Origin: JAGQTE01 sp964648005
Lineage (GTDB): Bacteria > Actinomycetota > Acidimicrobiia > Acidimicrobiales > Acidimicrobilacustridaceae
DNA: 16,311 nt
NCBI GenBank assembly: GCA_964648005.1
Contig: CAZYKR010000074.1
Span: 1-16,311 of the forward strand
Direction: 5' to 3'
Shown here piece by piece: positions 1 to 7,491 of this stretch (its first letter is position 1; each line of letters opens with the position of its first letter). Made by a program: the position numbers and the translations under genes. The notes under the pieces were generated by a model. It saw only the letters and a list, made by a program, of their open reading frames with translations. It was not told the DNA's origin and searched no databases.

Positions 1-592
1 CCAGGCAGTCGGCGAGGTGGTCGCGGACCGCGCGCAGGAACGCGCCGGCCTCGCGCCGGTCGCAGGCGGAGAGCGCCTCCTCCCAGCCGGGCCCGAGGAT
101 CCCGCCGGCCTCGCGCTCGCCCACGCTGTGCACCCAGCCCGTGCCGTCGCCGTCGGAGCGCAGCACCCGTCCCGCTGAGCCGACGTCCAGCGGCAGCACG
201 GCACCGAGGGGCACGATCGTGCGCAGCCCGTGCGGCGACTCGAGGGCTGCCACGCAGACCCGCGCGTCGCCCTCACGCACGTAGAGCTGGACCGACTCGC
301 CAGTGCGGTCCCGCAGGGCCTCGAGCGCCGGGCGGGCGAGCTCACCGAGGGGCAGGGCGGCCTCGGCGGCACGCCCGAGCGCCACCAGCCCGAGGCCGAG
401 GGCGAAGCGGCCGTCGCCACGACGCCGCAGCAGGCCGTGGGCTTCGAGCGCCACCGCCAGCCGGTGCGCCGTGGCGCGGCTGAGACCGGTGCGCTCCATC
501 AGCTCGCTGAGGTTGGCCGGACCGTCGGCGACGGCGCGCAGCACGCTGACCGACTTGTCGAGGACCCCGACTCCGCTTACACTCGCTCCCAC
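1..592 (-). CDS. IclR-family transcriptional regulator (NdgR/LtbR-like), partial
   Basis: The start is GTG at 592 and the protein begins MGASVSGVGVLDKSV. The gene runs off the window start, so 197 codons are visible. Residues about 8-60 form the winged helix-turn-helix of IclR proteins (LSELMERTGLSRATAHRLAVAL), followed by the RRRGDGRFALG wing. Residues about 75-125 match the start of the IclR effector domain (RDRTGESVQLYVREGD, then RVCVAALESPHGLRTIVPLG). The GVGVLDK opening and the position divergent from leuCD match NdgR of Streptomyces and LtbR of Corynebacterium, which control leucine genes. Oddity: after GSAGRVLR the effector domain is shorter than usual. GW-HSVGERE follows almost at once, and the usual GVASVSAPV stretch is replaced by sequence I do not recognise. 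No clear Shine-Dalgarno precedes the GTG and a -10-like box lies about 10 nt upstream, so a leaderless mRNA is possible. Confidence 0.85.
   Translation of the reverse strand, partial: MGASVSGVGVLDKSVSVLRAVADGPANLSELMERTGLSRATAHRLAVALEAHGLLRRRGDGRFALGLGLVALGRAAEAALPLGELARPALEALRDRTGESVQLYVREGDARVCVAALESPHGLRTIVPLGAVLPLDVGSAGRVLRSDGDGTGWVHSVGEREAGGILGPGWEEALSACDRREAGAFLRAVRDHLADCL
555..583 (+). promoter_or_regulatory. Candidate leuCD promoter
   Basis: TTGTCG (555-560) and TACACT (578-583) are separated by exactly 17 nt and read toward leuC. They would start transcription near 590, giving a 5' leader of about 70 nt that contains the GAGAT/ATCTC half-sites. The boxes lie inside the 5' end of the divergent IclR gene. 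Box matching only; no transcript data. Confidence 0.4.
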
Positions 593-597
593 AAGTC

Positions 598-623
598 GAG
601 ATTTTTATCTCAGATATTGAGAT
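598..623. promoter_or_regulatory. Operator-like inverted repeats between IclR gene and leuC
   Basis: Three copies of one half-site lie in alternating orientation: GAGAT (598-602), ATCTCA (607-612) and TGAGAT (618-623). The second and third form a perfect 6-bp inverted repeat with a 5-bp AT-rich centre (ATCTCAGATATTGAGAT). The first and second form another 5-bp inverted repeat around TTTT. This is a strikingly AT-rich island in GC-rich DNA. Its place between a divergent IclR regulator and leuCD makes it the likely binding site of that regulator. Confidence 0.6.
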
Positions 624-630
624 CCCGCAA
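602..630 (-). promoter_or_regulatory. Candidate promoter of the IclR gene, overlapping the operator
   Basis: On the minus strand TTGCGG (630-625) and TAAAAA (607-602) are 17 nt apart. The -10 box ends about 9 nt before the GTG at 592, which would give a leaderless or nearly leaderless mRNA. The inverted repeat at 607-623 falls almost entirely within the spacer. That placement suits autoregulation, which is inferred and not shown. Confidence 0.35.
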
Positions 631-658
631 CTCGCCGCCCGCACCCCGAGGAGGAACC

Positions 659-2062
659 GTGGCCCCGCGCACGCTGTCCGAGAAGATCTGGGACGAGCAC
701 GTCGTCCACCAGGGCGACGGGGAGCCCGACCTGCTCTTCATCGACCTCCACCTCATCCACGAGGTGACGAGCCCCCAGGCGTTCGACGGGCTGCGGATGA
801 GCGGCCGAGGCGTGCGCCACCCGGAGCTGACCGTCGCCACCGAGGACCACAACGTCCCGACGACCGACACCGACAAGCCGATCGCCGACGAGATCTCGCG
901 CACGCAGGTCGAGGTGCTGCGCCGCAACACCGCCGAGTTCGGCATCACCGAGTACCCGATGGGCGATCCCAACCAGGGCATCGTGCACGTGATCGGCCCC
1001 GAGCAGGGCCTGACGCAGCCGGGCATGACCATCGTCTGCGGCGACAGCCACACGTCGACCCACGGCGCGTTCGGGGCACTGGCGTTCGGCATCGGCACCA
1101 GCGAGGTCGAGCACGTGCTCGCCACCCAGACCTTGCCGCAGACCCGGCCGGGGACCATGGCCGTCGTCGTCGACGGCGAGACCCCCGCCGGGGTGACCGC
1201 CAAGGACATCGTGCTGGCCATCATCGGGCGCATCGGCACCGGCGGTGGCATCGGTTCGGTCATCGAGTACCGGGGCTCGGCCATCTGGAACCTCTCGATG
1301 GAGGGCCGGATGACCGTGTGCAACATGTCGATCGAAGCCGGCGCGCGAGCCGGGCTTGTCGCACCGGACGACACGACCTTCGCCTACCTCGAGGGTCGGC
1401 GCCACGCCCCGCCCGGGGCGGCGTGGGAGCGGGCGCTGGAGCACTGGCGCACGCTGCCGACCGACGACGGCGCCGCCTTCGACAAGACCGTCGAGATCGA
1501 TGCCGCCACCCTCTCGCCGCACGTGTCATGGGGCACCAACCCCTCGCAGGTCGTGCCGTTGCACGGCGCCGTGCCCGACCCCGACAGCTTCGCCGAGGCC
1601 TCCCAGCGCGAGTCCGCCGCCCGGGCCCTCGAGTACATGGGACTCACCGCCGGCACGCCGATGCGTGAGGTCCCGGTCGACACCGTGTTCATCGGCAGCT
1701 GCACGAACTCGCGCATCGAGGACCTGCGGGCCGCCGCCGCCGTCGTCGAGGGGCGCCGCGTCGCCGACGGCATGCGCACGCTGGTCGTCCCCGGCTCGTG
1801 GCAGGTCAAGGCCCAGGCCGAGGCGGAAGGCCTCGACCGGATCTTCACCGCCGCCGGCTTCGACTGGCGCGACCCGGGCTGTTCGATGTGCCTGGCCATG
1901 AACCCCGACAAGCTCACCCCCGGCGAGCGGTCGGCCTCCACCAGCAACCGCAACTTCGAGGGGCGCCAGGGCCGCGGCGGCCGAACGCACCTCGTCTCGC
2001 CCGAGGTGGCCGCCGCCACCGCCATCGCCGGCACTTTCGCCGGGCCGTCCGACCTCGACTGA
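659..2062 (+). CDS. leuC: 3-isopropylmalate dehydratase large subunit LeuC
   Basis: With LeuD, this enzyme isomerises 2-isopropylmalate to 3-isopropylmalate in cytoplasmic leucine synthesis. The protein has 467 residues, the normal length. It begins MAPRTLSEKIWDEHVV, typical of LeuC. Aconitase-family motifs are intact: GDSHTSTHGAFG, FIGSCTNSRIEDL and DPGCSMCLAMN. Cys348, Cys408 and Cys411 are the three expected ligands of the [4Fe-4S] cluster, and SNRNFEGRQG is present near the C-terminus. The GTG at 659 is chosen because a strong AGGAGG (649-654) precedes it and the homology starts there; the frame is open upstream only as an overlap with the IclR gene. leuD follows after 17 nt, so the two are surely one operon. 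Confidence 0.97.
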   Translation: MAPRTLSEKIWDEHVVHQGDGEPDLLFIDLHLIHEVTSPQAFDGLRMSGRGVRHPELTVATEDHNVPTTDTDKPIADEISRTQVEVLRRNTAEFGITEYPMGDPNQGIVHVIGPEQGLTQPGMTIVCGDSHTSTHGAFGALAFGIGTSEVEHVLATQTLPQTRPGTMAVVVDGETPAGVTAKDIVLAIIGRIGTGGGIGSVIEYRGSAIWNLSMEGRMTVCNMSIEAGARAGLVAPDDTTFAYLEGRRHAPPGAAWERALEHWRTLPTDDGAAFDKTVEIDAATLSPHVSWGTNPSQVVPLHGAVPDPDSFAEASQRESAARALEYMGLTAGTPMREVPVDTVFIGSCTNSRIEDLRAAAAVVEGRRVADGMRTLVVPGSWQVKAQAEAEGLDRIFTAAGFDWRDPGCSMCLAMNPDKLTPGERSASTSNRNFEGRQGRGGRTHLVSPEVAAATAIAGTFAGPSDLD

Positions 2063-2079
2063 GCCAGGAGACACCCAAG

Positions 2080-2679
2080 ATGCAACCCGTACGCGTGGTC
2101 AGCGGCACCGCGGTCCCCCTCGACCGCTCCGACGTCGACACCGACCAGATCATCCCCAGCGACTGGCTCAAGAAGGTCGAGCGCACGGGCTTCGGCCTCG
2201 GCCTGTTCTCCGAGTGGCGCGACGACCGGGACTTCGTCCTCAACGACGAGCGCTTCGCCGGCGCGTCGATCCTCGTCGCCGGCCCCAACTTCGGCACGGG
2301 CTCGTCGCGTGAGCACGCCGTGTGGGCGATCATGGACTACGGCTTCGACGCCGTGATCTCGCCCCGGTTCGCCGACATCTTCCGCAACAACTGCACCAAG
2401 AACGGCCTGGTGCCGGTCCAGGTGTCGGCCGAGATCGGGGCCCAGCTGCTGGCGGCGGTCGAGGCCGATCCCGACCTGGAGATCACCGTCGACGTCGAGC
2501 GGCTCATCGTGTCGGCGCCCGCCGCCGGGATCGAGGCACCGTTCCCGCTCGATGCCTCGACGCAGCACCGATTCCTCGAAGGCCTCGACGACATCGCCAT
2601 CACGATGCAGCACGAGGACCACATCGCCCGGCACGAAGCGGCCCGCCCCGACTGGAAGCCGGCGCTCGACGCCGGTTGA
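2080..2679 (+). CDS. leuD: 3-isopropylmalate dehydratase small subunit LeuD
   Basis: This is the small (swivel) subunit that completes the LeuCD isomerase active site. The protein has 199 residues, the normal length. It opens MQPVRVVSGTAVPLDRSDVD and continues with DTDQIIPSDWLKKVERTGFG, the family N-terminal signature. The core swivel motif is complete: GPNFGTGSSREHAVWAI, then FRNNCTKNGLVPV. The ATG at 2080 is preceded by AGGAG at 2066-2070. The gene sits 17 nt after leuC and should be translated from the same mRNA. A hairpin overlaps its stop codon, and the next gene converges on it. Confidence 0.97.
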   Translation: MQPVRVVSGTAVPLDRSDVDTDQIIPSDWLKKVERTGFGLGLFSEWRDDRDFVLNDERFAGASILVAGPNFGTGSSREHAVWAIMDYGFDAVISPRFADIFRNNCTKNGLVPVQVSAEIGAQLLAAVEADPDLEITVDVERLIVSAPAAGIEAPFPLDASTQHRFLEGLDDIAITMQHEDHIARHEAARPDWKPALDAG

Positions 2680-2696
2680 CCCCCGGACCGGCGTTG
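2667..2696. terminator. Hairpin between convergent leuD and the diguanylate cyclase gene
   Basis: ACGCCGGT (2669-2676) and ACCGGCGT (2687-2694) pair perfectly around a 10-nt loop; a G-T and a C-G pair extend the stem to about 10 bp. The stem includes the leuD stop codon region. No U-tract follows on either strand, so this would be a weak or bidirectional GC-rich terminator, or simply a structured 3' end. Confidence 0.4.
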
Positions 2697-2727
2697 CGGG
2701 CTCCGGCCCCGCTCGCCGCCGAGGAGA

Positions 2728-4752
2728 TCAACCGATGGCGAGCGGCATGATCCGGTAGCGGTTCCCGCCGCGCGCCTTGGCCCGGTACATGGCCGAGTCC
2801 GCCAGGCTCAACAGGGCGTCGGCCTCCACGTCGCCGTTGCGCGGCAGGGCAACCCCGATGCCGACCGAGATGCCGACCCGCAGCTGGGTGCCGTCGGGCA
2901 TCACCACACGCTGGGAGACGGCCTCGATGATGCGTTCGGCGAGTGTGGCGAGCACCTCGGTGTCGGTCACACCTTCGGCGACCACGACGAACTCGTCGCC
3001 ACCGACACGCGCCGCGGTGTCGGTCTCGCGCACGATGTCCGCCAGGCGCTCGGCCACGACCGTGAGCAACTCGTCGCCCACGGCGTGGCCGAAGGTGTCG
3101 TTGATCTCCTTGAAGCCGTCGAGATCGCAGAACAGCACCGCCAGGCCCTGACGCGTCCGGCGATGTCGCGCCACGGCCCGGGCGAGACGGTCGTTGAACA
3201 GCGGCCGGTTCGGCAGACCGGTCAGGTGGTCGTGCGTGGCGGCCTGACGGAGGCGGTCCTCGGCAGCCTTGAGCTCGGAGATGTCGCGAGCGAGCATCGC
3301 CACCCAGTCCAACGCGCCGTCGTCGGTGCGGCGCACGACGACCAGCGTCGAGACGGGGAACCGCGTCCCGTCCGGGTGCTGGAACTCGAACTCGCCCTGC
3401 CAGCTGTCCTCGGTGGCGAGCACCTCGCGCGCCCCGTCGAGCCAGCGTTCGCGCTGCTCCTCCGGGATCAGCTGCAGCAGACGGCCCTGGCGGTCGTTGA
3501 GCCGGTCGAACCCGCTGTCCGGGTCGAACGGCGCGGCGTGATCCTCCGACCGCAGGGCACCGGTGTCGCCCACCAACCGCCGCATGGCCCGGTTCGCATA
3601 CAGCGGACCTTCGCCGGGCCGGAACACGGCGACGTAGTCGGGCGAGGCGTCGAGCATCTCGCGCAGGCGCTCGACCTCCGCACGAGCCTCGACCTCCGAG
3701 GTCACGTCGTCGAGCGTGGAGATGATGCCGACCGCCTGGTGACCGTCGGTCATGCGCGGCGTCACGTTGACCCGCAGGAACGACTGCGTGCCGTCGTGGT
3801 GCATGACCTGCACGGTGTGGGTCTGGACCTCGCCCTCGTACACGGCGGCATCGACCGCCGCGCGCATGGCGGCGCGGCTGGCGTCGTCGAACCGCTCCGT
3901 CCAGTCCCGGCCCGCCATCCCGGCGTCCGGGTCGATGCGCAGCATCCGGCGCGCCGCCGGGTTGATGTAGATGGCGTCGCCCACGAAGTCGCCGAAGATC
4001 AGCCCGACCGGCGCGGCGTCGGTCAGCGACTGGAACTCGTCGCCGCGTGCGCTCACCCCGTCGGGCAGGTCGGCAGGCGCAACCGAGCTGATCTGCGCCA
4101 CGAGCCCGTCGACGCCGACGGCGTCGAGGCCGGCGACACCGATGATCTCGTCCCACTGCCACGAATCGCCCCGGCCGAGCGGCTGGGTCCGCGCCGTGAT
4201 GCGAAAGCGCGTGCCCGGCCGACCGAGCGCGCGGACGAAGGTGTCGAGCACCGACGGCAGATCCTCGGGATGCACCAGCTCCAGGGGGTTCCCGCCGGGT
4301 GCCGCACCGGCCTGATCGCGCGCCTCGGCCATCTGCCCGGTGCGCCAACGCAGGCTGCCCGACGGCGTGAGCACGATCGTCGAATCGCCCAGCAGCGACA
4401 CGATGCTCGACGCGCGCGCCTCGGCGGTCACGTCGAGCAGCAGGGCGAGGTGCGTCGCCGACGGTTCGTGTCCGATACCGATCCGCACCTCGATCACGGT
4501 GTGCCTCGGCCCACGCGCCCGGGCGGGAGGGACGGCGGGCCGGGTGAGCTCGACGCCGTCGTCGAGCGGCACGAGGAGCGAGTCCAGCCGGCGCCCGACG
4601 ACGTTCTCCTCGTCCCCGGCAGCTGGGCCCCGGTCGTCGGGGCGCAGCAGTTCGACGGCCGCCACGTTCGCCGCGACCACCACACCGTCGCAGAGGTGGA
4701 CGGCGGCGGCCGGTAGGTGCTCGAGGTCGTGGTGCACCACCTCGCTGTCCAC
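2728..4752 (-). CDS. Diguanylate cyclase with four PAS-like sensor domains
   Basis: This enzyme should condense two GTP into the second messenger cyclic di-GMP. The protein has 674 residues. Four PAS-like modules lie at about 8-112, 115-225, 238-355 (LTDAAPVGLIFGDF, YINPAARRML) and 362-495 (LDASPDYVAVF, YANRAMRRLVG), followed by a GGDEF domain at about 507-670. The active-site motif GGDEF is intact at 584-588. Metal- and substrate-binding stretches HDHLTGLPNR and FCDLDGFKEIND are present. RETD at 575-578 is a canonical RxxD inhibitory site five residues before GGDEF, so product inhibition is likely. I see no EAL domain, transmembrane segment or signal peptide, so it is probably a cytoplasmic sensor. 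The two N-terminal PAS calls are less certain. The signal sensed is unknown. The frame is open to 4986, but the GTG at 4752 has the best ribosome site. Confidence 0.9.
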   Translation of the reverse strand: MDSEVVHHDLEHLPAAAVHLCDGVVVAANVAAVELLRPDDRGPAAGDEENVVGRRLDSLLVPLDDGVELTRPAVPPARARGPRHTVIEVRIGIGHEPSATHLALLLDVTAEARASSIVSLLGDSTIVLTPSGSLRWRTGQMAEARDQAGAAPGGNPLELVHPEDLPSVLDTFVRALGRPGTRFRITARTQPLGRGDSWQWDEIIGVAGLDAVGVDGLVAQISSVAPADLPDGVSARGDEFQSLTDAAPVGLIFGDFVGDAIYINPAARRMLRIDPDAGMAGRDWTERFDDASRAAMRAAVDAAVYEGEVQTHTVQVMHHDGTQSFLRVNVTPRMTDGHQAVGIISTLDDVTSEVEARAEVERLREMLDASPDYVAVFRPGEGPLYANRAMRRLVGDTGALRSEDHAAPFDPDSGFDRLNDRQGRLLQLIPEEQRERWLDGAREVLATEDSWQGEFEFQHPDGTRFPVSTLVVVRRTDDGALDWVAMLARDISELKAAEDRLRQAATHDHLTGLPNRPLFNDRLARAVARHRRTRQGLAVLFCDLDGFKEINDTFGHAVGDELLTVVAERLADIVRETDTAARVGGDEFVVVAEGVTDTEVLATLAERIIEAVSQRVVMPDGTQLRVGISVGIGVALPRNGDVEADALLSLADSAMYRAKARGGNRYRIMPLAIG

Positions 4753-4759
4753 GTCGTCA

Positions 4760-4766
4760 CTCCCCC
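4760..4766 (-). promoter_or_regulatory. Ribosome binding site fixing the diguanylate cyclase start
   Basis: GGGGGAG on the minus strand lies 7 nt before the GTG at 4752-4750. Other in-frame candidates, the ATG at 4806 and the GTG at 4770, lack a well-spaced Shine-Dalgarno. The longest reading from 4986 would overlap the start of the divergent lipoprotein gene. Confidence 0.55.
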
Positions 4767-4782
4767 GCACGATGGGCCCCCT

Positions 4783-4802
4783 GGGTCCGACCCCACGGAC
4801 CC
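4783..4802. repeat. Inverted repeat in the divergent intergenic region
   Basis: GGGTCC (4783-4788) and GGACCC (4797-4802) are perfect inverted copies separated by 8 nt. They lie about 30-50 nt upstream of the diguanylate cyclase start, inside the 224-bp spacer between it and the lipoprotein gene. It could be an operator or a 5'-leader hairpin. In DNA this GC-rich chance is not negligible, and I see nothing else convincing in the spacer. Confidence 0.3.
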
Positions 4803-4976
4803 GCATCCGCTCGGCAGTCTGGCACCTCGACGGCCGTGCGTTCGAACGGCGCCGCAGAAAGTTCACCCTGATCGGGAACCGCGGCGGTCTGCCGGTCGTC
4901 TGTTGCTGCCGGACGCCTCTGGGAGGGGGCGCGGTCGACCCGGCCGCCGGTCCACGACGCACAGGGAGGACGTGCG

Positions 4977-7376
4977 ATGCGCACACGGATGCGGCGAACC
5001 GTCGCCGCGCTCACGCTCGGCACGGCAATGGTGGCCGGTGCCTGCAGCAACGAGTCGAGCGACCCGAACGCAGCACCGACCGCCAATCCGGACCTGCGCC
5101 TGGCAGCGGCGCTCGAACCCTTCGACGGGTGCGACGCGCTGCTCGGCGCCGTGAAGGAGGAGGCGTTGCGTCGGGTCACGGCCTATGGCCTACCCACCGA
5201 CGGCGACATGGGACCCATGCGCTTCGAGTCGGTGGGCACGGCGATCGAGGACGCCGGCGCATCGCCCCCCACCACGGTGACGGCTTCGGCGCCGGGAGCC
5301 AACGACGCCGAGCGGTCGATGTCGTCGGAGTCCGACGCCTCGGCGGGCCTGCCCACGACCGGGGGCGGTGAGGACGGACAGACGTTCTCGGGCACCAACG
5401 TGCAGGAGGCCGGGGTCGACGAGCCCGACATCGTCAAGACCGACGGCCGGCGCCTGTTCTCACTGCAGGGCAACACGCTGTACGCCTTCACCGTCGACGG
5501 TGAGACCCCGAACCAGGTCGGCGTGCTCGACCTCGAGCTCGGCGGCGGCTCGGCCACCAGCCTGCTGCTCGCCGGCGACGACCTGCTGGTGCTCGGGGAC
5601 GTCTACGGCGGGGACGTGTACGCCTCGGACGGCGTCAGCAGCTCCTACGCCTACGACACCGGCGGCGCCACGCTGACCAAGGTCGACGTCAGCGACCCGA
5701 CCGCCATGCAGGCCGGCGCCACGACCGTCGTCGACGGGCAGGTGCTCAACGCCCGGATGGTCGGCACGACGGCGCGCGTCGTGCTCGAGAGCCCGCCGCC
5801 GGTGTTCGACTTCGTCACCCCGTCGCGGCCCGGCTCGCCGCGCGCCGAGCAGACGGCGCTCGAGGCCAACCGCAAGCTCATCGAGGAGAGCCAGCTCGAG
5901 GACTGGCTGCCGTCGTACGTGGTCGACGCCGACGATGCCAAGCGGACCGACGCGCAGCCCCTGCTCGACTGCGCCAAGGTCAGCCGCCCCAAGCAGTTCT
6001 CCGGCTTCGGCACCGTCACCGTGTTCACCGTGCCGCTCGACGGCGACATCGATTCGGCCAACGCCGTCGGCGTGCTCGCCGCCGGCGATCAGGTGTACGC
6101 CTCGTCCGAGCACCTGTACGTGTCGACGACCCGCTGGCCCAACGAGCCGGTGGACGAGGACGGCATCCCGGTCCCCGAGGAGGACACCGAGCCGACGACG
6201 AGCCCGTCGACCACCGAGCCCGACCAGCCCGGGACGACCGTCGACGAGGGCGACGACGAGGATGACGGCGGTGGCACCACGACCACCGTCGCCGACCCGA
6301 TCGAGGAGGACGAGGTCCGCACCGCCATCCACCGCTTCGCCATCCCCGCCGACGGGCCCGCCGTCTACGAGGCCTCCGGTGAGGTGCTCGGCCAGCTGCT
6401 GCACGACTTCTCCTTGTCGGAGCACGACGGCGACCTGCGCGTTGCGTCGACCTACGACGACATCGATCCCCGCAGCGGGGTCGACCGGTCCGAGTCGTAC
6501 GTGACCGTGCTGCGCGAGCAGGACGGTGCCCTGGCCCAGATCGGTCAGGTCGGCGGCCTGGGCAAGGGCGAGGAGATCCGTGCGGTGCGGTTCATCGACG
6601 ACGTCGGCTACGTCGTCACGTTCCGCCAGACGGACCCGCTCTACACGATCGACCTCTCCGATCCCACGTCGCCCGAGGTCGTCGGCGAGCTCAAGGTCCT
6701 CGGCTACTCGGCCTACCTGCACCCGGTCGGCGACGGGCGCCTGCTCGGCATCGGGCAGGACGCCACCGAACGGGGACGCACGATCGGCACGCAGGTGGCG
6801 CTGTACGACGTGTCCGACCCGGCGGATCCGAAGGAGCTGCAGAAGGTGACGCTGCCCTACGGCGACAGCCTCGTCGAGTCCGACTACCACGCCTTCTTGT
6901 GGTGGGACCCGACGTCGCTCGCCATGGTGCCGGCCCAGTCCTACGGCGGCGGCTGCATCGAACCGGTCGGCGGCGTGCCGCGCGACCCGATCGCCCCGTG
7001 CGAGTACGACCCCGGCTTCGTGGGCGCCATCGGCTACACCATCACCCCCGACGCCATCACCGAGCTGGCCAAGGTGGCCCAGCCCGCCGAGGGCACGCCC
7101 GGCGTGGTCTGCCCACTCGACGCCGAGTGCGTCTTCGAGGAGCCGATCCCGACGGCGGCACCCACGACGACGGTGTGGTCCGAGTGCCCGCCCGACGCCG
7201 ACTGCGTGACGCCCAGCATCGAGCCGGTGCCCTACCCCGCGCTGTACCCGTCGCCGATCCAGCGGTCGGTCGTGGTCGGCGACCTGGTGCTCACGGTCTC
7301 GCCCAGCGGTATCCGTGCCAGCGACCTCGACACGCTGCGCCCGATCGCCTGGGCCCCGTTCGACCCCGCAGCCTGA
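4977..7376 (+). CDS. Secreted beta-propeller domain lipoprotein
   Basis: The protein has 799 residues and its role is unknown. A basic N-terminus (MRTRMRRT), a hydrophobic stretch and AGAC with Cys23 look like a lipoprotein signal peptide, so it is probably anchored outside the membrane. FSGTNVQEAGVDEPDIVKTD at about residues 137-157 is the hallmark of the secreted beta-propeller family (Pfam Beta_propel type). The upstream CDALLGAVKEEALRRVTAYGL stretch is also family-typical. Blade-like repeats follow, with short YDVSDP and TIDLSDP strands. Insertions include an acidic, Thr-rich linker at about 390-445 and two CPxDAxC motifs (712-718, 737-743). The ATG follows GGGAGG (4964-4969) by 7 nt. It is divergent from the diguanylate cyclase, and no functional link is evident. 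Confidence 0.85.
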   Translation: MRTRMRRTVAALTLGTAMVAGACSNESSDPNAAPTANPDLRLAAALEPFDGCDALLGAVKEEALRRVTAYGLPTDGDMGPMRFESVGTAIEDAGASPPTTVTASAPGANDAERSMSSESDASAGLPTTGGGEDGQTFSGTNVQEAGVDEPDIVKTDGRRLFSLQGNTLYAFTVDGETPNQVGVLDLELGGGSATSLLLAGDDLLVLGDVYGGDVYASDGVSSSYAYDTGGATLTKVDVSDPTAMQAGATTVVDGQVLNARMVGTTARVVLESPPPVFDFVTPSRPGSPRAEQTALEANRKLIEESQLEDWLPSYVVDADDAKRTDAQPLLDCAKVSRPKQFSGFGTVTVFTVPLDGDIDSANAVGVLAAGDQVYASSEHLYVSTTRWPNEPVDEDGIPVPEEDTEPTTSPSTTEPDQPGTTVDEGDDEDDGGGTTTTVADPIEEDEVRTAIHRFAIPADGPAVYEASGEVLGQLLHDFSLSEHDGDLRVASTYDDIDPRSGVDRSESYVTVLREQDGALAQIGQVGGLGKGEEIRAVRFIDDVGYVVTFRQTDPLYTIDLSDPTSPEVVGELKVLGYSAYLHPVGDGRLLGIGQDATERGRTIGTQVALYDVSDPADPKELQKVTLPYGDSLVESDYHAFLWWDPTSLAMVPAQSYGGGCIEPVGGVPRDPIAPCEYDPGFVGAIGYTITPDAITELAKVAQPAEGTPGVVCPLDAECVFEEPIPTAAPTTTVWSECPPDADCVTPSIEPVPYPALYPSPIQRSVVVGDLVLTVSPSGIRASDLDTLRPIAWAPFDPAA

Positions 7377-7377
7377 A

Positions 7378-7405
7378 CCCCGGCCACCTCGTTCTGGTGG
7401 TGGGG
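7378..7405 (+). terminator. Possible hairpin after the beta-propeller gene
   Basis: CCACC (7384-7388) and GGTGG (7396-7400) pair around a 7-nt loop just after the stop codon, and flanking CCCC and GGGG could extend the stem. The right flank merges into the suspicious G-run, so part of the structure may be artefact. Confidence 0.25.
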
Positions 7406-7491
7406 GGGGGGGGGGGGGGGGGCCGCCGCGCCCCCCCGGGCGGGGGCCCCCCCCCGGCGGTACCCGGTTCCGGGTCGCAATCCCCGAGGGT
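7402..7491. other. Low-complexity G/C homopolymer stretch at contig edge
   Basis: The stretch holds a run of 21 G (7402-7422), then runs of 7 C, 5 G and 9 C, immediately before the N gap. The pattern differs from every other part of the window and resembles low-quality sequence at a contig end. No gene is called here. Confidence 0.75.

Noticed and set aside
230..658. Extended reading of leuC starting at 230
   Set aside because: The frame is open but overlaps the IclR gene on the other strand. The extra residues have no LeuC homology, and the strong AGGAGG with GTG at 659 fits the family start.
605..1522. Long minus-strand open frames across leuC
   Set aside because: They are antisense shadows caused by high third-position GC. 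The composition is Arg/Gly/Ala-rich with no recognisable motif.
4038..4052. Second GDEF-like motif in the cyclase (ARGDEFQ near residue 237)
   Set aside because: It lacks the second Gly context and lies in a linker before the third PAS module. No GGDEF-domain sequence surrounds it.
3085..4716. 543-residue plus-strand frame opposite the diguanylate cyclase
   Set aside because: It is a shadow frame. The protein is rich in Arg, His and Gly without any domain, while the minus strand encodes clear PAS and GGDEF motifs.
4753..4986. Longer N-terminus for the diguanylate cyclase up to 4986
   Set aside because: It would overlap the lipoprotein start. The extra residues look random and the best ribosome site fits the GTG at 4752.
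7402..7455. G and C runs as a phase-variable tract or G-quadruplex
   Set aside because: The runs abut an N gap and look like contig-end error, so no biological reading is justified without raw reads.
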